Positions 1 to 8,229 of a stretch of DNA of 37,178 nucleotides are shown here, one piece after another. The translations under genes were made by a program, and so were the position numbers. The notes beneath the pieces were generated by a model. It made no database searches. It was not told where the DNA came from and was given only the letters and a program-made list of their open reading frames with translations. The stretch's first letter is position 1; each line of letters starts with the position of its first letter. The DNA lies in assembly GCA_966250865.1 (NCBI GenBank), contig CBINIT010000006.1:1-37178 (forward strand). The letters run 5' to 3'. The DNA is from CAYGGE01 sp966250865 (GTDB taxonomy: Bacteria > Patescibacteriota > UBA1384 > CAYGGE01).

Positions 1-690
1 TTCGTCCTGTAATTGCCGGAGATAGGCGTTGGTCCGTGGATGCCGGTCAGGCGTTGCCTCAAGAATGAGATTCGCCCAACTTGGTGATAACCTGACAGGG
101 TCTTCGTTTTGAAGAACGTGCCGTTTTACCAACTGCCCAGGAACTGCTCCGTCAAACACATACAGCGTCTGGTTGGTATGCTTTCGGCCATAGCGATACG
201 CAATGAACGCGTAATCGATCCGGCCGTAGGCAGCTGCGTACTGGCGCAAGACAGCCGCCCGTCTGCAAACAGAGCGAGGTCGAACTCCCGCAGATTGACC
301 AGGACCTAGCCACGGTTGCACCAGGTCAGCAGCGGCCACCAGCTCGGCCAGGTAATCAGCCCGCCGATAACTCGGCGGATTCGTCGGCCAGTTATCGGCT
401 TCGTTCCGAGTAGCGACCTCTGAGAGCATTTGGCCAGCCCGCTGATACTGCGACCAGCTACTCCATAGGCTCCGGATCTTTTCCGGAGAGAGATGGGAAT
501 ATGCTGTTACTCGACCACGCAAGGCAAGGCGGTCAAGCGCAACATATTCTGGGAGCGATACAACGCGAGGTAGCCTTCGCGGCCTGTCAGGTAGCGACTG
601 ATAATTGCCACCAAGAGAAGCGAAGATCAAGTTGATCATCGCTCCCGGCACTACGACGAGTGCATAGCGAGACCAACCTGAGACTTTCAT
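1..690 (-). CDS. Unknown exported or membrane-anchored protein, 3' end outside window
   Basis: An open frame of 230 codons reads leftwards from an ATG at 688-690 and runs off the window without a stop. The Shine-Dalgarno sequence GGAGG sits just upstream of the ATG. The N-terminus (MKVSGWSRYALVVVPGAMIN, then LIFASLGG) is a signal peptide or signal anchor. The rest is soluble, rich in Arg, Tyr and Trp, with no motif I recognise. No function is proposed. A promoter and a stem-loop at the predicted transcript start lie at 723-780. The frame is believed because of its start signals and unbroken length; an opposite-strand frame at 109-309 is judged a shadow. Confidence 0.72.
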   Translation of the reverse strand, partial: MKVSGWSRYALVVVPGAMINLIFASLGGNYQSLPDRPRRLPRVVSLPEYVALDRLALRGRVTAYSHLSPEKIRSLWSSWSQYQRAGQMLSEVATRNEADNWPTNPPSYRRADYLAELVAAADLVQPWLGPGQSAGVRPRSVCRRAAVLRQYAAAYGRIDYAFIAYRYGRKHTNQTLYVFDGAVPGQLVKRHVLQNEDPVRLSPSWANLILEATPDRHPRTNAYLRQLQDE

Positions 691-722
691 CTCACGGTCC
701 TCCAAAAAGATGTGCAAAATAA

Positions 723-741
723 GGAGCCAGGAAAGGGCTCC
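723..741 (-). terminator. Stem-loop with T-rich tail: terminator or 5' leader hairpin
   Basis: On the minus strand GGAGCC, a 7-base loop and GGCTCC are followed by TTATTTTG. It could terminate the ychF/C39 peptidase transcript. It also begins only about 3 bases after the predicted start site (about 744) of the gene at 1-690, so it may be that mRNA's 5' stem-loop or an attenuator. Confidence 0.5.
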
Positions 742-750
742 GTGGTACTT

Positions 751-780
751 CTTATACCGCAAAGACTTACCCTAAGGCAA
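751..780 (-). promoter_or_regulatory. Predicted promoter of the 1-690 gene
   Basis: Minus-strand TTGCCT, 18-base spacer, TATAAG, giving a start near 744. The -35 region overlaps an inverted repeat (AAAGACTT 761-768 with AAGTCTTT 779-786) that could be an operator or the end of the upstream transcript. Confidence 0.45.
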
Positions 781-818
781 GTCTTTGAAATATTTACATA
801 TTCACCCGGATCACGCAA

Positions 819-1787
819 CTAGCGATACATCACGCCGACAAAGCGAAAGTAGGGCTTAATATACGAGATCGGATAATCACCATTTTCATCATTCGGATCG
901 TTCACTCGAATTGTTCCGTTGCTATTGGCTCGAGTAAGAACGATGAAATGCCCACCTTGGGTAAAGGGTGCCGGACCCTTACCTGAGAGAATGACTGGAT
1001 GACCAGCCTGCAGGTGCTGAACAATCCGTTTCCAATACGCATCTCGATCAAGCGGATCGGCTGTCACGGGATCATACTCAAAGTATGGATCAAATTGGAG
1101 ACCGTATTTCTTGGCAGCAAAAGGGAAGAAGGCCCACTCCGTACCTTTGCCTTCGTAAAATCCATTTTTCACCGCCAAGGCACCGATCTCTGGGGGCGTA
1201 ACTTGATACCCATAGTATCGCAGCACCATAGCAGCGGAGGTCGGGCCACAACCAGCACAGCTAATGGTTTTTGGGCCATATGGCACGTTGGCCCACCGAG
1301 GGTTATTCTGGGATAGCTGTGGCACGGGGCTAGGAGAAGGAGAGGGTTTGAGCTGTCTATAGTAGGGGTTAAGACCGTCAAAGATAGAGCTTCGATTGCT
1401 CTCAAGATCAAACGATAGCAACGGTGGAGCAGGCTTCTTTACTTTTGGTACGGCAAAGAATGGTGAATACCAGGAGGTTTGTTTTGTTGGGCAGAGAATG
1501 GATTTTGTTTCAGCATGAGCTGCAGGTGCCACAGACCAGCGTACCGTAGCCTGTGATACTAACTCATCATCGACTTCACAGTCATCGGATTGGCTGTCAT
1601 ATTCTGTTGCGTTGTATTGATTACCGTATTGGCTCTCAGTATATAACGAGCTCGATGGGTAGCTCCAAAAATCTGCTCCCACGAGCTGTCGGTGAAAGCC
1701 GCCGCCAAAGAAGGTGCCGACGGCAACCACAAGGAGTACCAAAAGAATAAGGTTAGTTCTTTTCCGAAGAGTACTTAGTTTGGCCAT
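819..1787 (-). CDS. Secreted C39-like cysteine peptidase
   Basis: This 322-residue protein has a signal anchor (about residues 12-30), a low-complexity region ending in a Pro/Ser linker (149-156), and a C-terminal papain-like domain of the Peptidase_C39_2 type. Visible catalytic elements are Cys180 in GCGPTSAA, His280 in GGHFIVL and Asp297 in VNDPND. It probably acts outside the membrane; the substrate is unknown. The start at 1787 is chosen because GGGAGGGG precedes it and the hydrophobic segment follows it. An upstream in-frame ATG (1877) would overlap ychF and put 30 non-signal residues in front of the anchor. It is the last gene of the operon with ychF, 55 bases downstream of it. Confidence 0.85.
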   Translation of the reverse strand: MAKLSTLRKRTNLILLVLLVVAVGTFFGGGFHRQLVGADFWSYPSSSLYTESQYGNQYNATEYDSQSDDCEVDDELVSQATVRWSVAPAAHAETKSILCPTKQTSWYSPFFAVPKVKKPAPPLLSFDLESNRSSIFDGLNPYYRQLKPSPSPSPVPQLSQNNPRWANVPYGPKTISCAGCGPTSAAMVLRYYGYQVTPPEIGALAVKNGFYEGKGTEWAFFPFAAKKYGLQFDPYFEYDPVTADPLDRDAYWKRIVQHLQAGHPVILSGKGPAPFTQGGHFIVLTRANSNGTIRVNDPNDENGDYPISYIKPYFRFVGVMYR

Positions 1788-1842
1788 TTTACCCCTCCCA
1801 CCGAACGATCCTATTATCCCTCGCTTTACCAATAGTGTAAAG

Positions 1843-2955
1843 CTAGGTATTAAATCGAAAGTGCATGACATCGCCATCTTGAACCAGATAGTCTTTGCCT
1901 TCGCTACGCATCTTACCAGCCTGTTTGGCTCCTTGTTCCCCCTGGAGCGCTACATAATCTTCATAGGCAATGACTTCAGCTCGGATAAACCCTTTTTCAA
2001 AGTCGCCGTGGATGACTCCCGCAGCCTGGGGTGCCTTAAAGCCCTTCCGAATCGTCCAGGCGCGAACTTCCATAGGCCCAGCGGTAAAGTAGGTGGCAAG
2101 ACCCAAGAGATCGAAGCCTGAGCGAATGAGACGGTTCAATCCAGGAACGGTCAGTCCTAAACTTTCTAAATATTCTTTGCCTTCAGCTTCATCGAGCTCA
2201 GCAAGTTCAGCTTCAACTTTTGCGCTAATGACAATAAGGCCACCAGGAGCCTGTTCAAAGAGGGGGGCAAGCTCCCATTCTTGGATAATTGTTTCTGATG
2301 ATTTACTGGCATCATCTTCAGCGACATTAGCGACATAGAGAATCGGCTTGCGAGTAAGGAGTTGCAGCTCTTTAAGGAAGGGCGTCTCGGCTTTTTCGTC
2401 GATGAGGGGGACCGTGGAAGCGAGCTGTTCATTTTCGAGCGCTTTGAGCAGCCGTTCGTACAGTCCTTTTTTGATAATCGCGTCCTTATTTCCGGCTCGT
2501 ACATCGCCACCCAAGGCATCGAGTTTCTTCTGTAGCATGGTCAAATCAGCCAGGATAAGTTCGAGCAAAACGACTCGCGCATCGTCGAGCGGGTTGACCG
2601 TTCCCGCCACGTGAATGATGTTGTCGTTCTTAAAGCATCGGAGGACAATGGCTAGGGCATCAGCCTCCCGAATATGGGACAAAAACTGGTTACCGAGCCC
2701 TTCGCCCTTACTGGCGCCTTTAATAATACCGGCGATGTCGACAAAAGTAACCGTTGCTGGGACGATCTTTTCAGGTTTAGCGATTTCCGCCAGCTTTTGT
2801 AGCCGTTCGTCAGGAAGGTCAACAATACCAATATTCGGCTCAATCGTCGTAAACGGGTGATTGGCCGCCTCGGCTTGCGCTCGTTTCATGAGAGCATTGA
2901 ATAGTGTTGATTTGCCGACATTAGGTAAGCCGACGATGCCAATTTTTAGGCTCAT
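1843..2955 (-). CDS. ychF: Ribosome-associated ATPase/GTPase YchF (OBG family)
   Basis: At 370 residues the protein has normal family length. The Walker A motif GLPNVGKST lies at residues 9-17, followed by switch residues (HPFTTIEPNIGIV) and a DxxG motif in FVDIAGIIKGASKGEGLGNQ. The C-terminus is a TGS-like domain (DYLVQDGDVMHFRFN). YchF binds ribosomes, prefers ATP in characterised members, and is linked to stress and translation control. It starts 20 bases after the membrane-protein gene at 2976-3491 in the same direction, and no Shine-Dalgarno sequence is visible. It may depend on coupling or use a weak leaderless start. Confidence 0.97.
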   Translation of the reverse strand: MSLKIGIVGLPNVGKSTLFNALMKRAQAEAANHPFTTIEPNIGIVDLPDERLQKLAEIAKPEKIVPATVTFVDIAGIIKGASKGEGLGNQFLSHIREADALAIVLRCFKNDNIIHVAGTVNPLDDARVVLLELILADLTMLQKKLDALGGDVRAGNKDAIIKKGLYERLLKALENEQLASTVPLIDEKAETPFLKELQLLTRKPILYVANVAEDDASKSSETIIQEWELAPLFEQAPGGLIVISAKVEAELAELDEAEGKEYLESLGLTVPGLNRLIRSGFDLLGLATYFTAGPMEVRAWTIRKGFKAPQAAGVIHGDFEKGFIRAEVIAYEDYVALQGEQGAKQAGKMRSEGKDYLVQDGDVMHFRFNT

Positions 2956-2975
2956 AGAAGAACTCGATTCACTTA

Positions 2976-3491
2976 TTACTCTTTAAAGGCTTCCTGCAGC
3001 TCTTTGGCATCACGATCCTTGAGCGCCTGGAGCAATTTCTTAATGGTGTCGTAAATAACAGGTAGCTCGAGGTAGTCGATCGCAATCGCTACCCACGCCA
3101 ACCAAACCGGGAGGGTTATCGCCGCACCATTACCGAGAAATTGGTCTACCACGAACTCATCGGTAATCCAAAAGATATGGAGCCACTGCGAGTTAAGAAA
3201 AATAAGATAGAGAATGCTCTTAACATCTTTATTCTTACGATAGGTATGGATATAGAGAAGAGACGTAGTGATTAACGCGGGGATTTCGGTATAGTCAACG
3301 AGCAATATCAGTGTTTTCCAAACCCCGTTGAGCTCAAAATAGCTGTGACCAACCAGGCGACTTGCTACGACATCAGCACTTAGCCAATAGAGATGAATCA
3401 ATTGCAGAAGAAACAAGCCGGCTGCGATGCCAGTGTTCAGAATGTAGTATCGCTCATACCAGTCAAAAAATCGTTTAATCCAAGTTTTCAT
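2976..3491 (-). CDS. Conserved multi-pass membrane protein of unknown function
   Basis: The 171-residue protein has about four hydrophobic segments (residues 17-37, 57-80, 88-105, 121-145) and an acidic/basic C-terminal tail. Charged or polar residues within membrane segments (DYTEIP, DEFVVDQF, DYLELP) recur and may form a functional site, but I do not recognise the family. It heads the operon with ychF and the C39-like peptidase. No Shine-Dalgarno sequence precedes the ATG. The -10 box ends 7 bases upstream, so the transcript is probably leaderless. Confidence 0.85.
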   Translation of the reverse strand: MKTWIKRFFDWYERYYILNTGIAAGLFLLQLIHLYWLSADVVASRLVGHSYFELNGVWKTLILLVDYTEIPALITTSLLYIHTYRKNKDVKSILYLIFLNSQWLHIFWITDEFVVDQFLGNGAAITLPVWLAWVAIAIDYLELPVIYDTIKKLLQALKDRDAKELQEAFKE

Positions 3492-3498
3492 GATTCTG

Positions 3499-3528
3499 AC
3501 TATAACAGGTTAAGACTGGCTTGTCGAG
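3499..3528 (-). promoter_or_regulatory. Leaderless-type promoter of the ychF operon
   Basis: Minus-strand TCGACA, 18-base spacer, TATAGT. The predicted start falls at 3491-3492, on the ATG. The -35 box lies inside the 3' end of the TrmB-like gene. Confidence 0.6.
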
Positions 3529-4265
3529 TTTGCTCCCAACCAAGCAAGTTCGAAGATCTTTTTCTGAGCCTCAGCAATCTCTTTCGACTCAATAATCACT
3601 CCAAACTCTTCCGCCAACGACATAATTGCTACCTTATCATCGTAAATATTTATCTCCGGAGAAAAATTAAACTGCTCCGGATCAACCAATCGGCTCTCCC
3701 GATCTTCGGCATAATCGTGCTTTGCTCGCTCAATACCTTCTTGAGTGGCCGGTAAAATCGCGCGGATGTGAATTTTTCGTCCGGCTCGCCGCTGGTAGTA
3801 CTTCGGGAAATAATGGGGTAGGGCGGCATACATATCACGAACAGATGCGTAGGCCCGAATTGGTTCAGTGGTCGTTAAGGTATCTTCATAGACCGCCTCA
3901 AGCCCCTCTTTGCCTTCGTAAAAACGGATACGAGGGCGTGTCCCTTTCTCATTATAGAGCGCTTTCAGCTCAGGAAGCGCCTTTTTGATTTCTGCCGCTT
4001 TCTGCTGATACTCATGGCTCCGCTTCTCAAGGTAGGCTACCAATGTCTCAGGCGGTTCAGCGATATACGTTTTCTTTGACTTATCTCCCACGGGACTCAC
4101 CAATCCTAAACTACGGAGATTCTCAATGATGTCATAGGTGGTAGTTCGATTCAGCTTCGCTCGCGTCGCAACTTTGCTAACCGGAGCAGCTCCGAGCTCC
4201 AGGAGAGCTAAGAGGACCGCTGCCTCTTTTTCCGAAAGACCAAGCTCTAATAGTAGTTTTTTCAT
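3510..4265 (-). CDS. TrmB-family transcriptional regulator
   Basis: A 251-residue protein with an N-terminal winged helix-turn-helix (residues 1-65; NRTTTYDIIENLRSLGLV is the recognition region), a coiled linker (75-105) and a C-terminal effector domain (about 110-245: RIRFYEGKEGLEAVYEDTL, then NFSPEINIYDDKVAI). TrmB proteins are sugar- or metabolite-responsive regulators best known from archaea and widespread in CPR genomes. The gene lies back to back with the radical SAM gene at 4450, and the two promoters are 21 bases apart. That makes local control or autoregulation plausible. The ligand is unknown. Confidence 0.9.
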   Translation of the reverse strand: MKKLLLELGLSEKEAAVLLALLELGAAPVSKVATRAKLNRTTTYDIIENLRSLGLVSPVGDKSKKTYIAEPPETLVAYLEKRSHEYQQKAAEIKKALPELKALYNEKGTRPRIRFYEGKEGLEAVYEDTLTTTEPIRAYASVRDMYAALPHYFPKYYQRRAGRKIHIRAILPATQEGIERAKHDYAEDRESRLVDPEQFNFSPEINIYDDKVAIMSLAEEFGVIIESKEIAEAQKKIFELAWLGANSTSQS

Positions 4266-4310
4266 GATTTTGCCTCATTTTGTGTGGAAATATTTCGTCA
4301 ATTTTACTCC

Positions 4311-4339
4311 ATATTACCACTATTTACCTTAAAAATCAA
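4311..4339 (-). promoter_or_regulatory. Promoter of the TrmB-like gene
   Basis: Minus-strand TTGATT, 17-base spacer, TAATAT; start near 4304. A GAGG ribosome site lies before the ATG at 4265. Confidence 0.6.
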
Positions 4340-4360
4340 GCCTATTTGTGTGGGGGAGGA

Positions 4361-4389
4361 TGGACACTTTATCTATTTTCAGGTATACT
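4361..4389 (+). promoter_or_regulatory. Promoter of the radical SAM gene
   Basis: TGGACA, 17-base spacer, TATACT; start near 4396. This rules out the upstream in-frame ATG at 4348, which lies before the promoter. Confidence 0.7.
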
Positions 4390-4449
4390 ATCTCGTCATC
4401 GTCGAAAGGCGAGACAAGCAAGCCCCTTAACAACCTTAGGAGAATCTCC

Positions 4450-5868
4450 ATGCAGGCCTTGATTCAGCTCGGCGTCTCTACTCGTGTTCGCAGCATTGCC
4501 CTTTTCCAGCCGCCGTACCCGTACGGCAAGAGTCAGGTCTACCTTCCCGGTGGCCTGGTCAACCTGGGCAGTCGACTTATGGCAGCAGGTCTGACAGTCA
4601 GCTTCACCGATCTCAACCTTGAACGGCTCGACGAACCAGCGGTCCAATCCCGATTAGCTTCAGCGGAAATCATTGGCTTCACCGTACTGGGCCCTCCTTA
4701 CATTCCGGTCATCCTCGACTGCATTAAAAGAATCCGCCAAGCGGGGTTTGAGCAGACGATTCTGATCGGTGGCCAGGGAGTTGAGCGCATGGGACGCAAA
4801 GACTTCGAAGCCTGGTTCGGCAAAAGCTGGGATTCGGGCATCCAGCAGGTATGCTCTGACATTGAGTTAGCAACATGCCTGGGACTGGGACTAGGTCTAG
4901 CTCAGACTAACATTCCAAGCGCCTACGAAACCTCAGCCGCACCCATGCTTCGCCAACTGAATCCGGAGCTGCTCCGTAGCTACCTGACTGCAGAGTTCTG
5001 CCTATTCACTAGCCAGGGCTGCTCTCAGGAGTGTGATTTCTGCGGCGCGGACAAGGGCAGACCGGAAGAATATCGCAGCATTGAGCCGCTGGCGGACGAA
5101 CTGAGCTTTATCTGCCAGTCTCTTCAAGGCTACGGTCACTCCGAACTGCGGATCTACTTGTCGAACCTGGACCTCTTTCAAACCCCAAAAAAGTTAGAGG
5201 AGGTGATGGAGCTGATTGCCGAAACGGCTCATCGGTACGGAATCACACCAAATGTCCGAGGGCTAGCAACGGCTCATTTCACACAATGGGCCTGTAAAAA
5301 GGATCCTGAACTACCGAAACGACTGAGAGAATGCGGCCTGACGATCGTTGCCTTTGGTGCTGACGGCTCCACAGAAGCAACCTGGAAAAGGCAGAACAAG
5401 CGGCACAACTCACTCTCCAAGCTGGAGGATGCGATCAATGCTCTCCAGGGGGCTGGAGTGACGGTCGAACTACTGATGGTGATTGGCTTCCCGGATGATT
5501 CATACCGAGATATGCTTAATAACCTCACGTATTCGATCAGGCAGGCGAGACGGAGGGCGGTTATACGTCCGTATCTCGCTAAAGCCTCCACTCCAAGCGG
5601 GAAGTGGGTAGAAGGCGATCCCGCAGTCGATGAGTTCAGAAAAGACAGCAGCAAACTGACACTCCTGGACTACGCCATGCTCGGCTCCCCCCAGACACAT
5701 CGCAACTGGGGAAAGCGATGGATGGCTAATGCCGTCTATCTGACCATCATTGGGCTGCTCTGGCCCTTTGGACTCTGCCCTACTAGTCCACTTGCCGCTC
5801 CGCCAACACGAGGGCTTGGTCGCAGCCTAGCTAACACGGTCAATCGACTAATGCCCTTTGACCGATAG
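4450..5868 (+). CDS. Cobalamin-binding-type radical SAM protein
   Basis: The 472-residue protein has an N-terminal Rossmann-like domain of the B12-binding type (about 10-115: IALFQPPYPYGKSQVYLPGG, then ILIGGQGVERMG). The radical SAM core starts with CSQECDFC, i.e. Cys191-Cys195-Cys198, which binds the 4Fe-4S cluster. No DxHxxG motif is seen, so binding of cobalamin itself is uncertain. The C-terminus contains a hydrophobic stretch (YLTIIGLLWPFGL). Enzymes of this class modify lipids, cofactors or peptides; the substrate here cannot be told. The ATG at 4450 is chosen because AGGAG lies 7 bases before it and the promoter lies at 4361-4389. It is a single-gene unit with its own terminator. Codon use looks GC-richer than in neighbouring core genes. 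Confidence 0.85.
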   Translation: MQALIQLGVSTRVRSIALFQPPYPYGKSQVYLPGGLVNLGSRLMAAGLTVSFTDLNLERLDEPAVQSRLASAEIIGFTVLGPPYIPVILDCIKRIRQAGFEQTILIGGQGVERMGRKDFEAWFGKSWDSGIQQVCSDIELATCLGLGLGLAQTNIPSAYETSAAPMLRQLNPELLRSYLTAEFCLFTSQGCSQECDFCGADKGRPEEYRSIEPLADELSFICQSLQGYGHSELRIYLSNLDLFQTPKKLEEVMELIAETAHRYGITPNVRGLATAHFTQWACKKDPELPKRLRECGLTIVAFGADGSTEATWKRQNKRHNSLSKLEDAINALQGAGVTVELLMVIGFPDDSYRDMLNNLTYSIRQARRRAVIRPYLAKASTPSGKWVEGDPAVDEFRKDSSKLTLLDYAMLGSPQTHRNWGKRWMANAVYLTIIGLLWPFGLCPTSPLAAPPTRGLGRSLANTVNRLMPFDR

Positions 5869-5948
5869 CAACACGACGGCCGCTAGCTCCGATAATTGCT
5901 AGCAGGCAGGAGAGCGGGCGATCGAGCCTGCGATGACCCTTGATCACT

Positions 5949-5983
5949 GAACCCGTTTAGCACAGCTAGACGGGTTCTTTTTT
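5949..5983 (+). terminator. Rho-independent terminator after the radical SAM gene
   Basis: GAACCCGT (5949-5956) pairs with ACGGGTTC (5970-5977), TAGC with GCTA inside, and TTTTTT follows. A second, tail-less hairpin built from two GCTAGC copies lies at about 5882-5903. Confidence 0.88.
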
Positions 5984-6030
5984 AAAACTACATACGACTT
6001 AAGTTAAGAAAAAGGATAGCTCAACTAGTG

Positions 6031-6036
6031 TATACT
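6031..6036 (+). promoter_or_regulatory. Predicted -10 box of recQ
   Basis: TATACT ends 9 bases before the ATG, predicting a leader of only about 3 bases. No convincing -35 box is seen. Confidence 0.4.
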
Positions 6037-6045
6037 GGTAAAGCT

Positions 6046-8229
6046 ATGAATACTCCTGAAACTATCAACGATCTCCTCAAAAAGCACTTTGGTTACGACC
6101 AATTCCGACCGTTGCAGGAAGAGATTATTAAAACAATTGTTGAGAAACGTGATGTCTTTGTCCTCATGCCAACCGGAGGAGGGAAGTCGTTGTGCTACCA
6201 GTTGCCGGCGCTGTATTTCCCTGGGTTAACCCTTGTCGTATCGCCGCTAATTGCCCTCATGAAGGATCAAGTCGATACCTTACGGGCCAACGGTATCGAG
6301 GCGGCATATCTGAATAGTACCTTGGACGCGAAAGAGACGAGAGAGATTGAGCAGGCGGCACAAGATGGCAAACTCAAGCTCCTGTACATTGCGCCAGAAC
6401 GACTCGCCAGTGCTCAGTTTCGTGAGTTTCTCGGAACACTCGATGTCAGTCTGCTAGCAATCGATGAAGCCCACTGTATCTCTGAGTGGGGTCACGACTT
6501 TCGCCCAGACTACCGCAATCTGAAACGGTTACGGCATCAATTTTCCCGAATTCCCGCCATAGCCTTAACCGCTACGGCTACCGAAAAGGTGCGAGAAGAC
6601 ATCGTCGGCCAACTTGAGTTTGAGCGGGCAGCGACCTTTGTTTCGAGCTTTAATCGAGAGAACTTGACCTACCATGTGCGGCCAAAGCAGTCGAGCTACG
6701 AGAGCTTGCTCGAACTGCTCAAGAAGTACGAGTCAGAGCCGGCAATTATTTACTGCTTTTCTCGTAACGACACTGAAAAATTAGCGCTCGATCTGAATAC
6801 CGCTGGCTTTAAGGCCTTGCCGTATCATGCCGGTTTGTCCGCCGATACCCGAGAGGTGAATCAAAATCAGTTTATCCGGGACGAAGTACAGGTGATGGTC
6901 GCCACTATCGCCTTTGGCATGGGCATTGATAAACCCGATGTTCGCCTCATTGTTCACATGGACCTGCCAAAGACCCTTGAGGGTTACTACCAGGAAACAG
7001 GTCGTGCTGGACGTGATGGGTTGCCAAGTGAGTGTGTACTATTTTATTCCTACGGCGACAAGATGAAGCAAGACTTCTTTATCAATCAGTTAGTTGATCC
7101 GAGAGAGCGGGCCAAGGCTCAGGCAAAAGTTGCTCAGGTTATCGACTTTTGCCAGCTTCAGTCTTGCCGACGCGGCTATTTGCTTCGTTACTTTGGCGAA
7201 GACTGGACCGAAACCGCCTGTAGCGCCTGTGATGTCTGTTTGAATCCGCGAGAGCAGTTCGATGCGACCGAGATCACCAAGAAGATCCTTTCAGCCGTCC
7301 TGCGGACCGGTGAGCGGTTTGGCGCAGGTTATATCATCGAAGTTCTGCTTGGCAAGAAAAGTAAGAAATTAGCTGAGCGAGGGCACGACCAGCTGTCGGT
7401 TTTTAGTATTGTCAGTGAGTTTAGCGCTTCGCAGCTCCAACAACTATTTGCCACGCTTGTCGACAAGCAATTTCTCGTCAAAAACGAAGGGGAGTACGCG
7501 ACCTATCACGTAGGTACTTCCGGTAAACGATTTCTCAAGCAAAACGAGCGAGTCACACTCTACCAACCTGTCGATACCGAGATCTCAAAGACAAGAAAGA
7601 AAACCGATCTTGAGTACGACGAGTCTCTCTTTGAATTGTTACGCAAGAAACGAAAGGAACTGGCTGATGTGCAAGGCGTGCCGCCTTTTGTCGTCTTCGG
7701 CGACACCACCCTTCATGAGATGGCCCATTACTTCCCGCAATCGGCGGAAAGTCTCAGCCGAATCACGGGCGTAGGTACGGCTAAACTGAAGCAGTTCGGT
7801 GAAATCTTTCTTAAATTGATTCAAGACTATGCAAAAGATACTGCCGTTGAAGAAAAGAGTCGCACAGTCCGTCTCTCGAAAAAGAAAAGTCTCACCAACC
7901 GAAGTAGTGCCAGTATCGCGAGAGCCAGTTCAACGTTCAATGAAACTCGCCGTCTGCTCGAACAACGGTTATCGGTTGATGCCATTGCGAGAGAGCGAGG
8001 CATCACCGTGGGAACGGTCATTAGCCATATTGAAAAAATCGTCGAGGCGGAACCTGCCTTTAGTCTTGAGCATCTCCGGCCCGATACCAAGCGGGAAGCC
8101 ACAATAAACGCCGCCTTTCAACGCTTCGGGACCGGCTTCCTTTCACCGGTCCGTCAACAGTTAGGCGAAGAATTCTCCTTCGACGAAATCCGTCTGGCTC
8201 GCATTCTTTACGATCAGAAAAAAGCTTAA
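6046..8229 (+). CDS. recQ: ATP-dependent DNA helicase RecQ
   Basis: This 727-residue superfamily 2 helicase has the Q-motif region FRPLQEEII, Walker A MPTGGGKS (41-48), DEAH at 140-143, and the helicase C motif QETGRAGRDG. The RecQ zinc-binding cysteines follow (CQLQSCRRGY, then CSACDVC). Next come the winged-helix region, an HRDC domain (about 525-595) and a C-terminal helix-turn-helix (about 625-665: LLEQRLSVDAIARERGITVG) as in longer RecQ proteins. It unwinds DNA during repair and recombination. The ATG at 6046 is preferred to a GTG at 6028 that overlaps the -10 box. Its 3' end overlaps the convergent methyltransferase gene by 4 bases. Confidence 0.97.
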   Translation: MNTPETINDLLKKHFGYDQFRPLQEEIIKTIVEKRDVFVLMPTGGGKSLCYQLPALYFPGLTLVVSPLIALMKDQVDTLRANGIEAAYLNSTLDAKETREIEQAAQDGKLKLLYIAPERLASAQFREFLGTLDVSLLAIDEAHCISEWGHDFRPDYRNLKRLRHQFSRIPAIALTATATEKVREDIVGQLEFERAATFVSSFNRENLTYHVRPKQSSYESLLELLKKYESEPAIIYCFSRNDTEKLALDLNTAGFKALPYHAGLSADTREVNQNQFIRDEVQVMVATIAFGMGIDKPDVRLIVHMDLPKTLEGYYQETGRAGRDGLPSECVLFYSYGDKMKQDFFINQLVDPRERAKAQAKVAQVIDFCQLQSCRRGYLLRYFGEDWTETACSACDVCLNPREQFDATEITKKILSAVLRTGERFGAGYIIEVLLGKKSKKLAERGHDQLSVFSIVSEFSASQLQQLFATLVDKQFLVKNEGEYATYHVGTSGKRFLKQNERVTLYQPVDTEISKTRKKTDLEYDESLFELLRKKRKELADVQGVPPFVVFGDTTLHEMAHYFPQSAESLSRITGVGTAKLKQFGEIFLKLIQDYAKDTAVEEKSRTVRLSKKKSLTNRSSASIARASSTFNETRRLLEQRLSVDAIARERGITVGTVISHIEKIVEAEPAFSLEHLRPDTKREATINAAFQRFGTGFLSPVRQQLGEEFSFDEIRLARILYDQKKA

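Noticed and set aside
109..309. Plus-strand frame of 66 codons
   Set aside because: It lies opposite a 230-codon open frame with a strong ribosome site and signal sequence and has no start signals of its own.
1788..1877. Longer N-terminus for the C39-like peptidase
   Set aside because: It would overlap ychF, and a ribosome site and signal anchor match the ATG at 1787.
4348..4449. Longer N-terminus for the radical SAM protein
   Set aside because: The predicted promoter lies inside this stretch and AGGAG precedes the ATG at 4450.
5882..5903. GCTAGC hairpin as an attachment site
   Set aside because: It is a short repeat next to a terminator, with no second copy elsewhere or integrase beside it.
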